From Sulfidibacterium sp964456625 (GTDB lineage Bacteria > Bacteroidota > Bacteroidia > Bacteroidales > F082): DNA of 11,930 nucleotides. This document shows, in pieces, positions 6,430 to 11,930 of this stretch; position 1 is the first letter of the stretch; every line of letters begins with the position of its first letter. Below the pieces are notes generated by a model, which worked only from the letters and a program-made list of their open reading frames with translations, made no database searches and had not been told where the DNA came from. Location of the stretch: NCBI GenBank assembly GCA_964456625.1, contig CAYWBO010000082.1, forward strand, positions 1 through 11,930. Reading direction: 5' to 3'. A program made the position numbers and the translations under genes.

Positions 6430-7028
6430 TTTACAAGTTTTTTTAAGTTAATACGTTTTTTACCAAATGGGAAACCCTTTCGCTGTTTGGTCAGCGCGCA
6501 AATTTGAAGCTTCCTGCAACAAAAGTGTCACGTTAATTTTTTACGTATTTTTGTTCATATAACCTCCTTCCGTTATTGTTTATGTTATTATCTCAAGACA
6601 TTAATTTCATAGATAATGATAGAGGGGGTTATTTTTACCCCAATATAGATTTTTGTTACTCGCTATAGTCTTCCAAAAATGCCTACGTAAACCGGGAGGG
6701 AATATGTCGAATACTAGATCTCGGTTTTCTAAATTGTCAGGGTCAATATAGCAATAATATTATAAATAAGCAAGTTAAATCACTAATTTAAATTTGTTAT
6801 AAATCTAAATAAGCTCTGGGTGTACCAGATTATAAGGGCTCTGTTAAATTTTATAATTTCAATTTCTATGATTTTTTACAGGTCATTTTATAAGTATAAA
6901 CTCTCAATTACATATTTCAGGATTATCACATCAATCCAACAAAAATCTTAACTGAATACAAATTAACATTTTAGAACGCAACTCTTTATAGCTTGACCTC
7001 TACCTAATTTTTTATTAAGTTTGTCATC
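6430..7028. other. AT-rich gap without a convincing gene
   Basis: About 600 nt between divergent genes (secreted protein on minus, radC on plus). I see small hairpins (6625-6641, GGGGT/ACCCC; 6815-6829, TCTGG/CCAGA), a 50-codon open frame without a start codon (6607-6759, minus), and the radC promoter at the right end. No tRNA, riboswitch or recognisable gene remnant was found by eye. Confidence 0.6.
6992..7023 (+). promoter_or_regulatory. Promoter of radC
   Basis: CTTG (6992-6995), 20 nt, then TAAGTTTG (7016-7023): the -7 half is an exact match to TAnnTTTG and the -33 half differs by one base from TTTG. The -7 box ends 5 nt before the ATG, so the mRNA is predicted to be leaderless or nearly so. 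Confidence 0.6.
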
Positions 7029-7730
7029 ATGCCAACAAATCCACAAAACCGCACCATCCGTCAGTGGGCCGAAGACGACCGTCCGCGCGAAAAAATGCTG
7101 CTCAAGGGCAGGCAGGCCCTGAGCAATGCCGAGCTCATCGCCATTTTGATCGGTTCGGGCAACCGGGACGAATCGGCCGTGCAGCTGGCCCGTCGCATAC
7201 TGGATGCCGCCGGCAACAACCTCATCGAACTCTCCAAAACCGACATCGAAACGCTGTCGAAATTCAAAGGCATGGGCCGGGCCAAAGCCGTCAGCATTGT
7301 GGCGGCGCTGGAGCTGGGAAAACGGCGCCTGGCTGAGAAAGTGGTTCAACAAAAGAAGATCACCTCCAGCCGCGATGTGTACGAACTGCTGGTACCCGAT
7401 CTCACCGACCAGTATTACGAATCGTTTTTTGTGCTGCTGCTCGACCGTGCCAACCAGGTCATTCAGAAAGTCAACATCAGCCGCGGCGGCACGGCAGGCA
7501 CCGTCGTCGACTCCAAGAAGATCTTTAAACTGGCGCTGGATTACAATGCCTCTTCCGTCATCCTGGCCCACAACCACCCGTCGAATAATCTAAAACCCAG
7601 CGACAACGACATCCGGCTCACCCGCAAGCTCCGCGACGCCGGCAAGGCGCTCGACATCCAGGTGCTGGATCACATCATCGCCGGAAACGATAATTATTTT
7701 AGCTTTGCCGATGAAGGTTTGATGAACTGA
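7029..7730 (+). CDS. radC: RadC family protein (JAB/MPN domain, UPF0758)
   Basis: 233 aa, full length for the family. The N-terminal part holds RPREKMLLKGRQALSNAELI (18-37) and a helix-hairpin-helix around LSKFKGMGRAKAVSI (76-90). The C-terminal JAB domain has E131 (in YYESFFVLLLDRANQV) and the metal motif HNHPSNNLKPSDND (181-194: H181, H183, S191, D194), so it is predicted to be zinc-competent. Despite the name, a DNA-repair role is not established; the true function is unknown. The ATG at 7029 fits the usual N-terminus and lies 5 nt after a promoter box. GC-rich relative to the block on its left, so it marks a return to core-like sequence. Transcribed away from the AT-rich operon. Confidence 0.96.
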   Translation: MPTNPQNRTIRQWAEDDRPREKMLLKGRQALSNAELIAILIGSGNRDESAVQLARRILDAAGNNLIELSKTDIETLSKFKGMGRAKAVSIVAALELGKRRLAEKVVQQKKITSSRDVYELLVPDLTDQYYESFFVLLLDRANQVIQKVNISRGGTAGTVVDSKKIFKLALDYNASSVILAHNHPSNNLKPSDNDIRLTRKLRDAGKALDIQVLDHIIAGNDNYFSFADEGLMN

Positions 7731-7757
7731 AGTTTTGTTGCGCTTTGACACGATTGA

Positions 7758-7860
7758 ATTCAAAAAATGATTGGATTTTAATATGAACCCACCCCTACAC
7801 CTCCCGCCAAGTCGGGACAGGCTCTCCGGGGAGGGGATTAATGGGAATCATTTTTTGAAT
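7758..7860. repeat. Inverted-repeat cassette 1 with CCCC/GGGG core
   Basis: Perfect 15-bp arms, 7758-7772 and 7846-7860 (ATTCAAAAAATGATT), enclose 73 nt. Inside is a core that starts AACCCACCCC (7786) and ends GGGGAGGGGATT, with an internal CCTCCC/GGGAGG stem (7800-7805 with 7829-7834). The core resembles that of cassette 2 in opposite orientation. It lies just downstream of radC and could serve as a terminator. Confidence 0.7.
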
Positions 7861-7873
7861 CCCGGACCGGAGG

Positions 7874-7965
7874 CTAAAAATCCGCCGATAAATACTTATG
7901 ATCCCCTTTTGGAAGGGGTGAAGGGGTAGGTTAAATAAAAAAGATATTTATCGGCTTATTTTTAG
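7874..7965. repeat. Inverted-repeat cassette 2 with CCCC/GGGG core
   Basis: 21-nt arms, 7874-7894 and 7945-7965, match at 19 positions (CTAAAAAT, two mismatches, GCCGATAAATA). Between them ATCCCCTT/AAGGGGTGAAGGGG (7901-7924) forms a 6-bp stem with loop TTGG. Read on the minus strand the core starts AACCTACCCC, like cassette 1. The arms are unrelated to those of cassette 1. Confidence 0.7.
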
Positions 7966-8027
7966 AAAGCGCTGTTATAAAAATCAATGAATTCACTTTA
8001 TACAAGTGTCTTTATAAATCAACAACC

Positions 8028-8411
8028 ATGGAAAATCAGGCGTTTTACAACAGCCTCCTGAACGGGGTAAATAACAACCTGAATTATCGAGAAATCCAGG
8101 AGCTGAAATCTTTTAAAAAAGAAAATGCTCCTTTATTGGAAACGAAAATTCAAAAACTGAAAAAGAACAACCGGTTCGGACAGATCATGATGGTTTCTGT
8201 TCTCGTGTTAATTGTCCTGTTTTCATTCTTTCTTCAACTGGACATTTTCCCGAAATTGCATCGCTTTTTCGTTATTTTGATCATGTACTTTCCCGTTCTT
8301 TTGGGATCAGCGATTTTTGGGAAGACATCGCTGGTGAAAACACAAAGAAAGATTGATACTTTTGAACTGATGTTAATCCTTACAAAAGATGAAATTCCGG
8401 TAAAGGATTAG
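8028..8411 (+). CDS. Small two-helix membrane protein, unknown function
   Basis: 127 aa, not recognised. The N-terminal part (about 15-48) is charged and likely helical, possibly coiled coil (YREIQELKSFKKENAPLLET). Two hydrophobic segments follow: about 53-70 (IMMVSVLVLIVLFSFFLQ) and about 80-97 (FFVILIMYFPVLLGSAIF). A short amphipathic tail ends the protein. No signal peptide, cysteine pair or known motif is visible. The predicted hairpin topology leaves both ends on the same side of the inner membrane. The stop lies 17 nt before the epimerase start, so it may be the first gene of a transcription unit with it, but functional linkage is unproven. Base composition is AT-richer than the epimerase. 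No good promoter was seen; cassette 2 ends 62 nt upstream. Confidence 0.75.
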   Translation: MENQAFYNSLLNGVNNNLNYREIQELKSFKKENAPLLETKIQKLKKNNRFGQIMMVSVLVLIVLFSFFLQLDIFPKLHRFFVILIMYFPVLLGSAIFGKTSLVKTQRKIDTFELMLILTKDEIPVKD

Positions 8412-8428
8412 ATAAAGAATATGTTTGA

Positions 8429-9574
8429 ATGAAGATTGTCACCATCATCGGGGCCAGGCCCCAGATCATCAAGGCCGCGGCACTGAGCCGCGCCATACGC
8501 ACGCAGTACGCCGGCAGAATACAGGAAGTCATCGTCCACACCGGGCAGCATTACGACGACAACATGTCGCAGGTGTTCATCGACGAGCTGGGCATCCCCC
8601 AGCCCGATTACAACCTCAACATCGGCAGCGCCACCCACGGCGTGCAGACCGCCGGTATGATCACGGGCATCGAAGAAATTCTCTTGAAGGAAAAACCCGA
8701 TTTTCTGGTCATCTACGGCGATACCAACTCCACGCTGGCAGGCGCCATCGCCGCCTCCAAGATCCATGTGCCGCTGGCACACATCGAAGCCGGACTGCGG
8801 TCGTTCAACAAACGCATGCCCGAAGAAATCAACCGCATCATGGCCGACCACGCCTCCACCCTGCTGTTTTCGCCCACGGTTACGGGCATCAACAACCTGG
8901 TGATGGAAGGCTTTCAGAAAGACAGCCTGCCGCCGTTCTCGGCCGATCACCCGGGCATCTTCCACTGCGGCGACGTGATGTACGACAACAGCCTGTATTT
9001 CGAGACCGTGGCCCGCGAAAAGAGCGACGTCCTCCACAGACTCGGGCTTGAAAACACACCGTTTTATCTGGCTACCGTCCACCGCGACAACAACACCGAC
9101 CAGCCCGAGAGGCTCAACGCCATCTTCGGGGCGTTCCACCAGATCACCCTCGAAACGAAGATCCCGCTGGTGCTGCCGCTGCATCCCCGCACCGCCAAGC
9201 TGCTCGAAAAGAATCTTGATCCGGCGCTTTACGAAAAGATCAGCACCCATCCTTACCTGAAGCTGGTGCCGCCCGTGTCGTTTCTCGACATGATCCTGCT
9301 GGAGAAAAACTGCCAAATGGTCTTCACCGATTCCGGCGGCGTGCAGAAAGAAGCGTATTTCTTTAACAAGCCCGCGGTGATCCTGCGCTCCGAAACCGAA
9401 TGGAAGGAAATCGTGGAACAGGGCTGCGGCATCGTGGCCAACGCCTTTCAGGAAAACATCCTGCAGGCCGCACGCTATTTTACGGAAAATGCCGCTGCGC
9501 TGAAATTCCCGCCCCTGTTCGGCAATGGCAAGGCCGCAGAATTTATTGCGGAGACCTTGTTGCAGAACTCGTAA
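8429..9574 (+). CDS. wecB: UDP-GlcNAc 2-epimerase (non-hydrolysing), WecB/WbpI type
   Basis: 381 aa. Cytoplasmic GT-B-fold enzyme that interconverts UDP-GlcNAc and UDP-ManNAc (or related UDP-diacetamido sugars) for surface polysaccharide synthesis. Family motifs are all present: IGARPQIIKAA (7-17, with R10 and K15), HTGQHYDDNMS (37-47), YGDTNSTLAGA (96-106, D98), HIEAGLRSFNKRMPEEINR (118-136, E120, E132/E133), TVHR (216-219, H218), HPRT (252-255) and FTDSGGVQKEAYF (299-311). The segment LRSETEWKEIVEQG (319-332) has TEW where E. coli WecB has TER; as I recall, TEW is usual in WbpI-like enzymes acting on UDP-2,3-diacetamido uronates, so the substrate is open. No glycosyltransferase or other sugar gene is nearby. 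Closely spaced between the membrane protein (17 nt) and the VOC protein (13 nt). A long antisense open frame over it is a composition artefact. Confidence 0.93.
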   Translation: MKIVTIIGARPQIIKAAALSRAIRTQYAGRIQEVIVHTGQHYDDNMSQVFIDELGIPQPDYNLNIGSATHGVQTAGMITGIEEILLKEKPDFLVIYGDTNSTLAGAIAASKIHVPLAHIEAGLRSFNKRMPEEINRIMADHASTLLFSPTVTGINNLVMEGFQKDSLPPFSADHPGIFHCGDVMYDNSLYFETVAREKSDVLHRLGLENTPFYLATVHRDNNTDQPERLNAIFGAFHQITLETKIPLVLPLHPRTAKLLEKNLDPALYEKISTHPYLKLVPPVSFLDMILLEKNCQMVFTDSGGVQKEAYFFNKPAVILRSETEWKEIVEQGCGIVANAFQENILQAARYFTENAAALKFPPLFGNGKAAEFIAETLLQNS

Positions 9575-9587
9575 AAGTAAATTCAAG

Positions 9588-10250
9588 GTGTACATCAAAG
9601 AACTATCCATACTATCCGGAGACCTTTCTGAAACTGAAAAATTCTATACGGAAATTTTACAGCTTGAATCCTGCCGTAAAAGTCCCGGCCACATATCTTT
9701 TCGCGCTGGCTCAACCCTTTTGACCTTTACACAGTCAGCTCATAAAAACTCAAAATACCATTTTGCCTTTAACATTCCCAACAACCGGCTCAATGAAGCT
9801 TTAGCGAGCATAGAAAATAAAGTCGAAATATTGCCTGTAGAAGGCGGGAAAAAGATCATGGATTTTCGCAATTGGAATGCCAGGTCCATCTACTTTAAGG
9901 ACAGTACCGGGAACATTTTAGAATTCATTGCACGTTTTGATCTGAACAATCAAAATCGGCCCGATTCCGGAGATCCTTTAATTTTAAGCATAAGTGAGAT
10001 TGGCATTTCCGTAAATGATGTGCTCGAAGAAAGCCGCAGATTAAAAATTCATTATCCGGTTGATTTCTTTACAAAACAACAACCCGGCGAAAGCTTTGCA
10101 GCCCTCGGCGACGACAATGGTTTGTTAATCTTATCCAAACATCGCAGAAACTGGTTTCCGACGGATTACCCATCCGAAAAGTTATGGACTTTTGTAAAAT
10201 TCGAAACCGGCGGAGAAACCCACAGGATGACATGGTACAACCGGGCCTGA
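9588..10250 (+). CDS. VOC (glyoxalase/bleomycin-resistance fold) protein, two modules
   Basis: 220 aa from a GTG start. The N-terminus MYIKELSILSGDLSETEKFY is typical of the first VOC strand and helix (FYTEIL following), and IYFKDSTGNILEFIAR (101-116) is the classic closing strand of a VOC module; YHFAF (57-61) supplies a possible metal-ligand histidine and E112 another. A second, weaker module follows (about 131-205: LILSISEIGISVNDVLEESR to FVKFE), with GLLILS as its last strand. The frame is open upstream to an ATG at 9525, but that would overlap the epimerase by 50 nt and add 21 Arg/Cys-rich residues that do not fit the fold, so GTG at 9588 (13 nt after the epimerase stop) is preferred. 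Substrate unknown: such proteins include dioxygenases, glyoxalases and antibiotic-binding proteins. An inverted repeat starts on its stop codon. Confidence 0.8.
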   Translation: MYIKELSILSGDLSETEKFYTEILQLESCRKSPGHISFRAGSTLLTFTQSAHKNSKYHFAFNIPNNRLNEALASIENKVEILPVEGGKKIMDFRNWNARSIYFKDSTGNILEFIARFDLNNQNRPDSGDPLILSISEIGISVNDVLEESRRLKIHYPVDFFTKQQPGESFAALGDDNGLLILSKHRRNWFPTDYPSEKLWTFVKFETGGETHRMTWYNRA

Positions 10251-10299
10251 ACCCTGTCAGGGCTCTCCGCGATCAGGCATCAACAGCCCTGACAGGGTT
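10250..10299. repeat. 15-bp perfect inverted repeat after the VOC gene
   Basis: AACCCTGTCAGGGCT (10250-10264) pairs perfectly with 10285-10299 across a 20-nt loop. Each arm also contains CCCTG-T/A-CAGGG, so the arms can fold on themselves. It begins at the last base of the stop codon and ends in TTT, so it could act as a weak terminator; the sequence type looks like a dispersed intergenic repeat. Confidence 0.75.
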
Positions 10300-10334
10300 T
10301 CCTCATATCGTACAGCCCGAGACGCCGCCCAAGA

Positions 10335-10358
10335 AAAGTGACAAGGTGTCAAGGTGAC
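10335..10358 (+). repeat. Three tandem octamers
   Basis: AAAGTGAC, AAGGTGTC and AAGGTGAC follow one another without spacing (10335-10342, 10343-10350, 10351-10358). Confidence 0.6.
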
Positions 10359-10376
10359 TTTGAAAGGAAGTTATGA

Positions 10377-10454
10377 ACCTCCCCCTGCCCCCTCAAGAGG
10401 GGGACATACTGCTTTTTGAAAAGTGCAGGACACCCCTTTAGGGGCTGGGGTAAC
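10377..10454. repeat. CCCC/GGGG intergenic element, two inverted halves
   Basis: The left half starts AACCTCCCCCTG with a CCCCCT/AGGGGG hairpin (10388-10403), then ACTGCTTTT. The right half read on the minus strand starts GTTACCCCAGCCCC with a CCCC/GGGG hairpin (10433-10444), then TGCACTTTT. The two halves are thus diverged inverted copies, joined near 10414-10420. The start is similar to the cores of the cassettes at 7758-7965. Confidence 0.6.
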
Positions 10455-10526
10455 GAAGGGTGACGTAGTGACAGAAGCAGGCGTCATCATAACGGACAAA
10501 TAAATCTGATATTTTTCCATTAAAAG

Positions 10527-10557
10527 TCTGGTAGTTATCAAATATTTCCTACTTTTG
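10527..10557 (+). promoter_or_regulatory. Promoter of the rpsF-rpsR-rplI operon
   Basis: TCTG (10527-10530), 19 nt, then TACTTTTG (10550-10557), an exact -7 box. Transcription would start near 10562, leaving an AT-rich leader of about 40 nt that contains a weak 12-nt palindrome (10582-10593) but no Shine-Dalgarno. Confidence 0.7.
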
Positions 10558-10600
10558 CACTCCAAATTTTTTAGTTATTAATCAATTAATTGACACAGTA

Positions 10601-10972
10601 ATGGTAAATCAGTATGAAACCGTTTTCATTTTAACTCCCGTTTTATCTGAAGATCAGGTAAAGGAAGCGGTAAAGGATTACGAAAAGCTCATCACCAGCA
10701 ACGGCGGTGAGATTGTGAATCGTGAGAATTGGGGGATGCGCAAACTGGCCTATCCTATCCAGAAGAAATCGACAGGTTTTTACAATTTGTTTGAATACAG
10801 AGTAGAGGGACAATACATCGATAAGCTGGAAACACAGTTTATCCGTGACGAGAAAGTGCTTCGTTTCCTGACCGTGAAACTCGACAAGCACGGTATTGCC
10901 TACAGCGAAAAAAGACGTCAGAAAGCCAAGGAACAGAAAGCTGCTCCGGTTGCTGAAGACAAAAAAGCTTAA
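10601..10972 (+). CDS. rpsF: 30S ribosomal protein bS6
   Basis: 123 aa. Binds 16S rRNA in the platform of the 30S subunit as a heterodimer with bS18. The N-terminal MVNQYETVFILTPVLSEDQV strand-helix and NWGMRKLAYPIQKKSTGFYN (43-62) are the family signature; FIRDEKVLRFLTVK (80-93) is the last core strand. A basic, Ala/Lys-rich tail (about 104-123) extends beyond the folded core. First gene of the ribosomal operon; the start codon has an A/T-rich, non-SD upstream context, as usual in Bacteroidota. In these bacteria bS6 also helps form the pocket that hides the 3' end of 16S rRNA (established for Flavobacterium johnsoniae). Confidence 0.98.
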   Translation: MVNQYETVFILTPVLSEDQVKEAVKDYEKLITSNGGEIVNRENWGMRKLAYPIQKKSTGFYNLFEYRVEGQYIDKLETQFIRDEKVLRFLTVKLDKHGIAYSEKRRQKAKEQKAAPVAEDKKA

Positions 10973-11006
10973 TCTATTTTGACTTTAAACCTAAAAATTT
11001 AAAAAC

Positions 11007-11273
11007 ATGGCACAGAATTCAGATATAAAATACTTAACCCCCATTGCAGTAGACACTACCAAGAAAAAATACTGCCGTTTCAAGAAAAATCACATCAAGT
11101 ACATTGATTATAAAGATGCTAACTTTTTGCTCAAATTTGTGAATGAGCAGGGTAAAATTCTGCCCCGCCGCCTGACCGGTACATCCACAAAATATCAGAG
11201 AAAGGTTGCCAAAGCCATCAAACGGGCACGCCACCTTGCTTTAATGCCATATGTAGCTGACTTATTAAAATAA
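11007..11273 (+). CDS. rpsR: 30S ribosomal protein bS18
   Basis: 88 aa. Partner of bS6 on the 30S platform. The signature IDYKDANFLLKFVNEQGKILPRRLTGTSTKYQRKV spans about residues 33-67, followed by AIKRARHLALMPYVADLL. Only one cysteine (C23, in YCRFKKNH) is present, so this is a zinc-independent form. It lies 34 nt after rpsF without an intervening ssb gene. The upstream sequence is A-rich (CCTAAAAATTTAAAAAC) with no Shine-Dalgarno. Its stop codon region overlaps the A-rich lead into the rplI ribosome binding site. Confidence 0.98.
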   Translation: MAQNSDIKYLTPIAVDTTKKKYCRFKKNHIKYIDYKDANFLLKFVNEQGKILPRRLTGTSTKYQRKVAKAIKRARHLALMPYVADLLK

Positions 11274-11282
11274 AAGGAGGGG
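11274..11282 (+). promoter_or_regulatory. Strong Shine-Dalgarno of rplI
   Basis: AAGGAGGGG contains the full anti-SD complement and lies 7-9 nt before the ATG at 11290. It is the only clear Shine-Dalgarno in the window; rpsF and rpsR in the same transcript have none. Confidence 0.85.
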
Positions 11283-11289
11283 AATAACA

Positions 11290-11739
11290 ATGGAGATTAT
11301 TTTAAAACAAGATGTAACCGGTTTGGGCTATGAGAATGACCTGGTTAACGTTAAAAACGGATACGCCCGCAATTATTTAATTCCTAAAGGCATGGCCATT
11401 ATCGCTGATGCCGCCGCCAAGAAACAACTGGCTGAAACCAAGAAACAGCAGGCTTACAAGGAAGAAAAGATCAGAAAAGAAGCCGAAGCTGTGGCCAAAG
11501 AACTCGAAGGCCTCACACTGACCATCGGTGTGAAAGCCAGCACCACCGGCAAAATTTTCGGTTCTGTCAACAACGTGATCGTTGCCAACGCTATTCTGGA
11601 TCAGAAGAAAATTGAAATCGACCGCAAGAAAATCGAAGTATCCGGCGATTCTATCAAGGAAGTGGGTCAGTATACCGCCAAGGTAAAACTGCACCGTGAC
11701 CTTGCTGTTGAAATTGCGTTGGATGTAAAAGCTGAATAA
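11290..11739 (+). CDS. rplI: 50S ribosomal protein bL9
   Basis: 149 aa, normal full length. The N-terminal rRNA-binding domain carries the signature GLGYENDLVNVKNGYARNYL (11-30) then IPKGMA (31-36). A long charged helix follows (about 41-75, KKQLAETKKQQAYKEEKIRK) and then the C-terminal domain with TTGKIFGSV (85-93). Located at the base of the L1 stalk and affects reading-frame maintenance. Third gene of the operon, 16 nt after rpsR, with a canonical Shine-Dalgarno that its neighbours lack. An intrinsic terminator follows 24 nt after the stop. Confidence 0.98.
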   Translation: MEIILKQDVTGLGYENDLVNVKNGYARNYLIPKGMAIIADAAAKKQLAETKKQQAYKEEKIRKEAEAVAKELEGLTLTIGVKASTTGKIFGSVNNVIVANAILDQKKIEIDRKKIEVSGDSIKEVGQYTAKVKLHRDLAVEIALDVKAE

Positions 11740-11763
11740 GTCTTAGACTTTTATGATAACAGG

Positions 11764-11792
11764 AACCCTTGCCTTACGGTGAGGGTTTTTTT
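11764..11792 (+). terminator. Intrinsic terminator of the ribosomal operon
   Basis: AACCCTTGCC (11764-11773), loop TTAC, GGTGAGGGTT (11778-11787): a 10-bp stem with two wobble pairs, running into seven T (11786-11792). Confidence 0.88.
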
Positions 11793-11802
11793 GTGTCCGG
11801 CC

Positions 11803-11846
11803 GTCAAACAGTGGTCAAACAATTGTCAGACAGTAGTCATACGTAG
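11803..11846 (+). repeat. Four degenerate 11-mers, GTCAAACAGTG type
   Basis: Units at 11803, 11814, 11825 and 11836: GTCAAACAGTG, GTCAAACAATT, GTCAGACAGTA, GTCATACGTAG. They keep GTCA and drift elsewhere. No gene is visible from here to the window end; a small CCGGC/GCCGG hairpin lies at 11913-11929. Confidence 0.65.
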
Positions 11847-11930
11847 TAAGAAGGTTGTGTAACCACGACCTGACTTAAACAATACATTCCCGGATGTGTG
11901 AGGGCACCAGGACCGGCGGGCAGAGCCGGC

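Noticed and set aside
6546..6553. TATTTTTG on the plus strand as a promoter
   Set aside because: No -33 match and no gene within reach until radC, which has its own promoter.
6607..6759. Open frame of about 50 codons on the minus strand (reads IDPDNLENRD...NNPLYHYL)
   Set aside because: The text looks protein-like, but there is no ATG, the length is possible by chance, and no family is recognised. At most a gene remnant.
8420..8427. TATGTTTG, a -7 box directly before the epimerase start
   Set aside because: It ends only 1 nt before the ATG, so transcription would begin inside the start codon region or after it, and there is no -33 match. Probably chance.
9525..9587. ATG start of the VOC protein inside the epimerase gene
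   Set aside because: The extra 21 residues are Arg/Cys-rich and precede the first VOC strand; GTG at 9588 fits better, though this was not proven.
8408..9610. 400-codon open frame on the minus strand opposite the epimerase gene
   Set aside because: It is antisense to a clear epimerase with all family motifs; the translation is low-complexity His/Val/Gly-rich text typical of GC-rich antisense frames.
11913..11929. CCGGC/GCCGG hairpin at the window end
   Set aside because: Five base pairs in a GC-rich stretch cut by the window edge; too weak to assign.

Overview
The window looks like a chromosomal segment of a member of the Bacteroidota, possibly a Chitinophaga-like lineage (the finer placement is a guess). 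Evidence: a GLPGLI-family protein next to a CarboxypepD_reg/TonB-receptor-type outer-membrane protein, the gene order rpsF-rpsR-rplI without ssb, promoters of the Bacteroidota type (TTTG, about 20 nt, TAnnTTTG), almost no Shine-Dalgarno sequences, and dense intergenic palindromes.

Layout. 1-327: gene-free lead-in with two hairpin/T-run repeats, a 20-nt palindrome and a run of heptamers. 328-1777 (+): a YhcC-like radical SAM protein overlapping a SpoU/TrmH rRNA/tRNA methyltransferase. 1794-2465: a REP-associated tyrosine transposase gene (-) enclosed by two inverted-orientation REP-like hairpin doublets. 2489-6429 (-): a visibly AT-rich block with a putative secreted 119-aa protein, a GLPGLI protein and an 886-aa outer-membrane barrel, read right to left; the last two genes overlap by 11 nt. 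6430-7028: AT-rich gap with no convincing gene. 7029-7730 (+): radC. 7731-8027: two tandem inverted-repeat cassettes. 8028-10250 (+): a small two-helix membrane protein, a WecB-type UDP-sugar 2-epimerase and a two-module VOC/glyoxalase-fold protein, closely spaced. 10251-10600: three kinds of intergenic repeat, then the ribosomal promoter. 10601-11739 (+): rpsF, rpsR, rplI, followed by a good intrinsic terminator and an 11-mer tandem repeat.

How it fits together. The GC-richer housekeeping genes (radical SAM/trmH, radC, wecB, ribosomal operon) are separated by repeat-filled gaps, and the AT-rich secretion/outer-membrane block looks like an accessory insertion next to a RAYT. The main threads worth following are: (1) the RAYT gene with its two flanking hairpin doublets and similar hairpins 1.7 kb away that keep the loop but change the stem; (2) three genes whose -7 promoter box ends only 4-5 nt before the ATG, predicting leaderless mRNAs; (3) a three-gene unit of secreted small protein, GLPGLI protein and barrel of unknown role; (4) a canonical Shine-Dalgarno at rplI in the very operon that encodes bS6 and bS18, which help bury the anti-Shine-Dalgarno in Bacteroidota ribosomes. 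I see no clear new defence or antiphage system, tRNA, rRNA or CRISPR.
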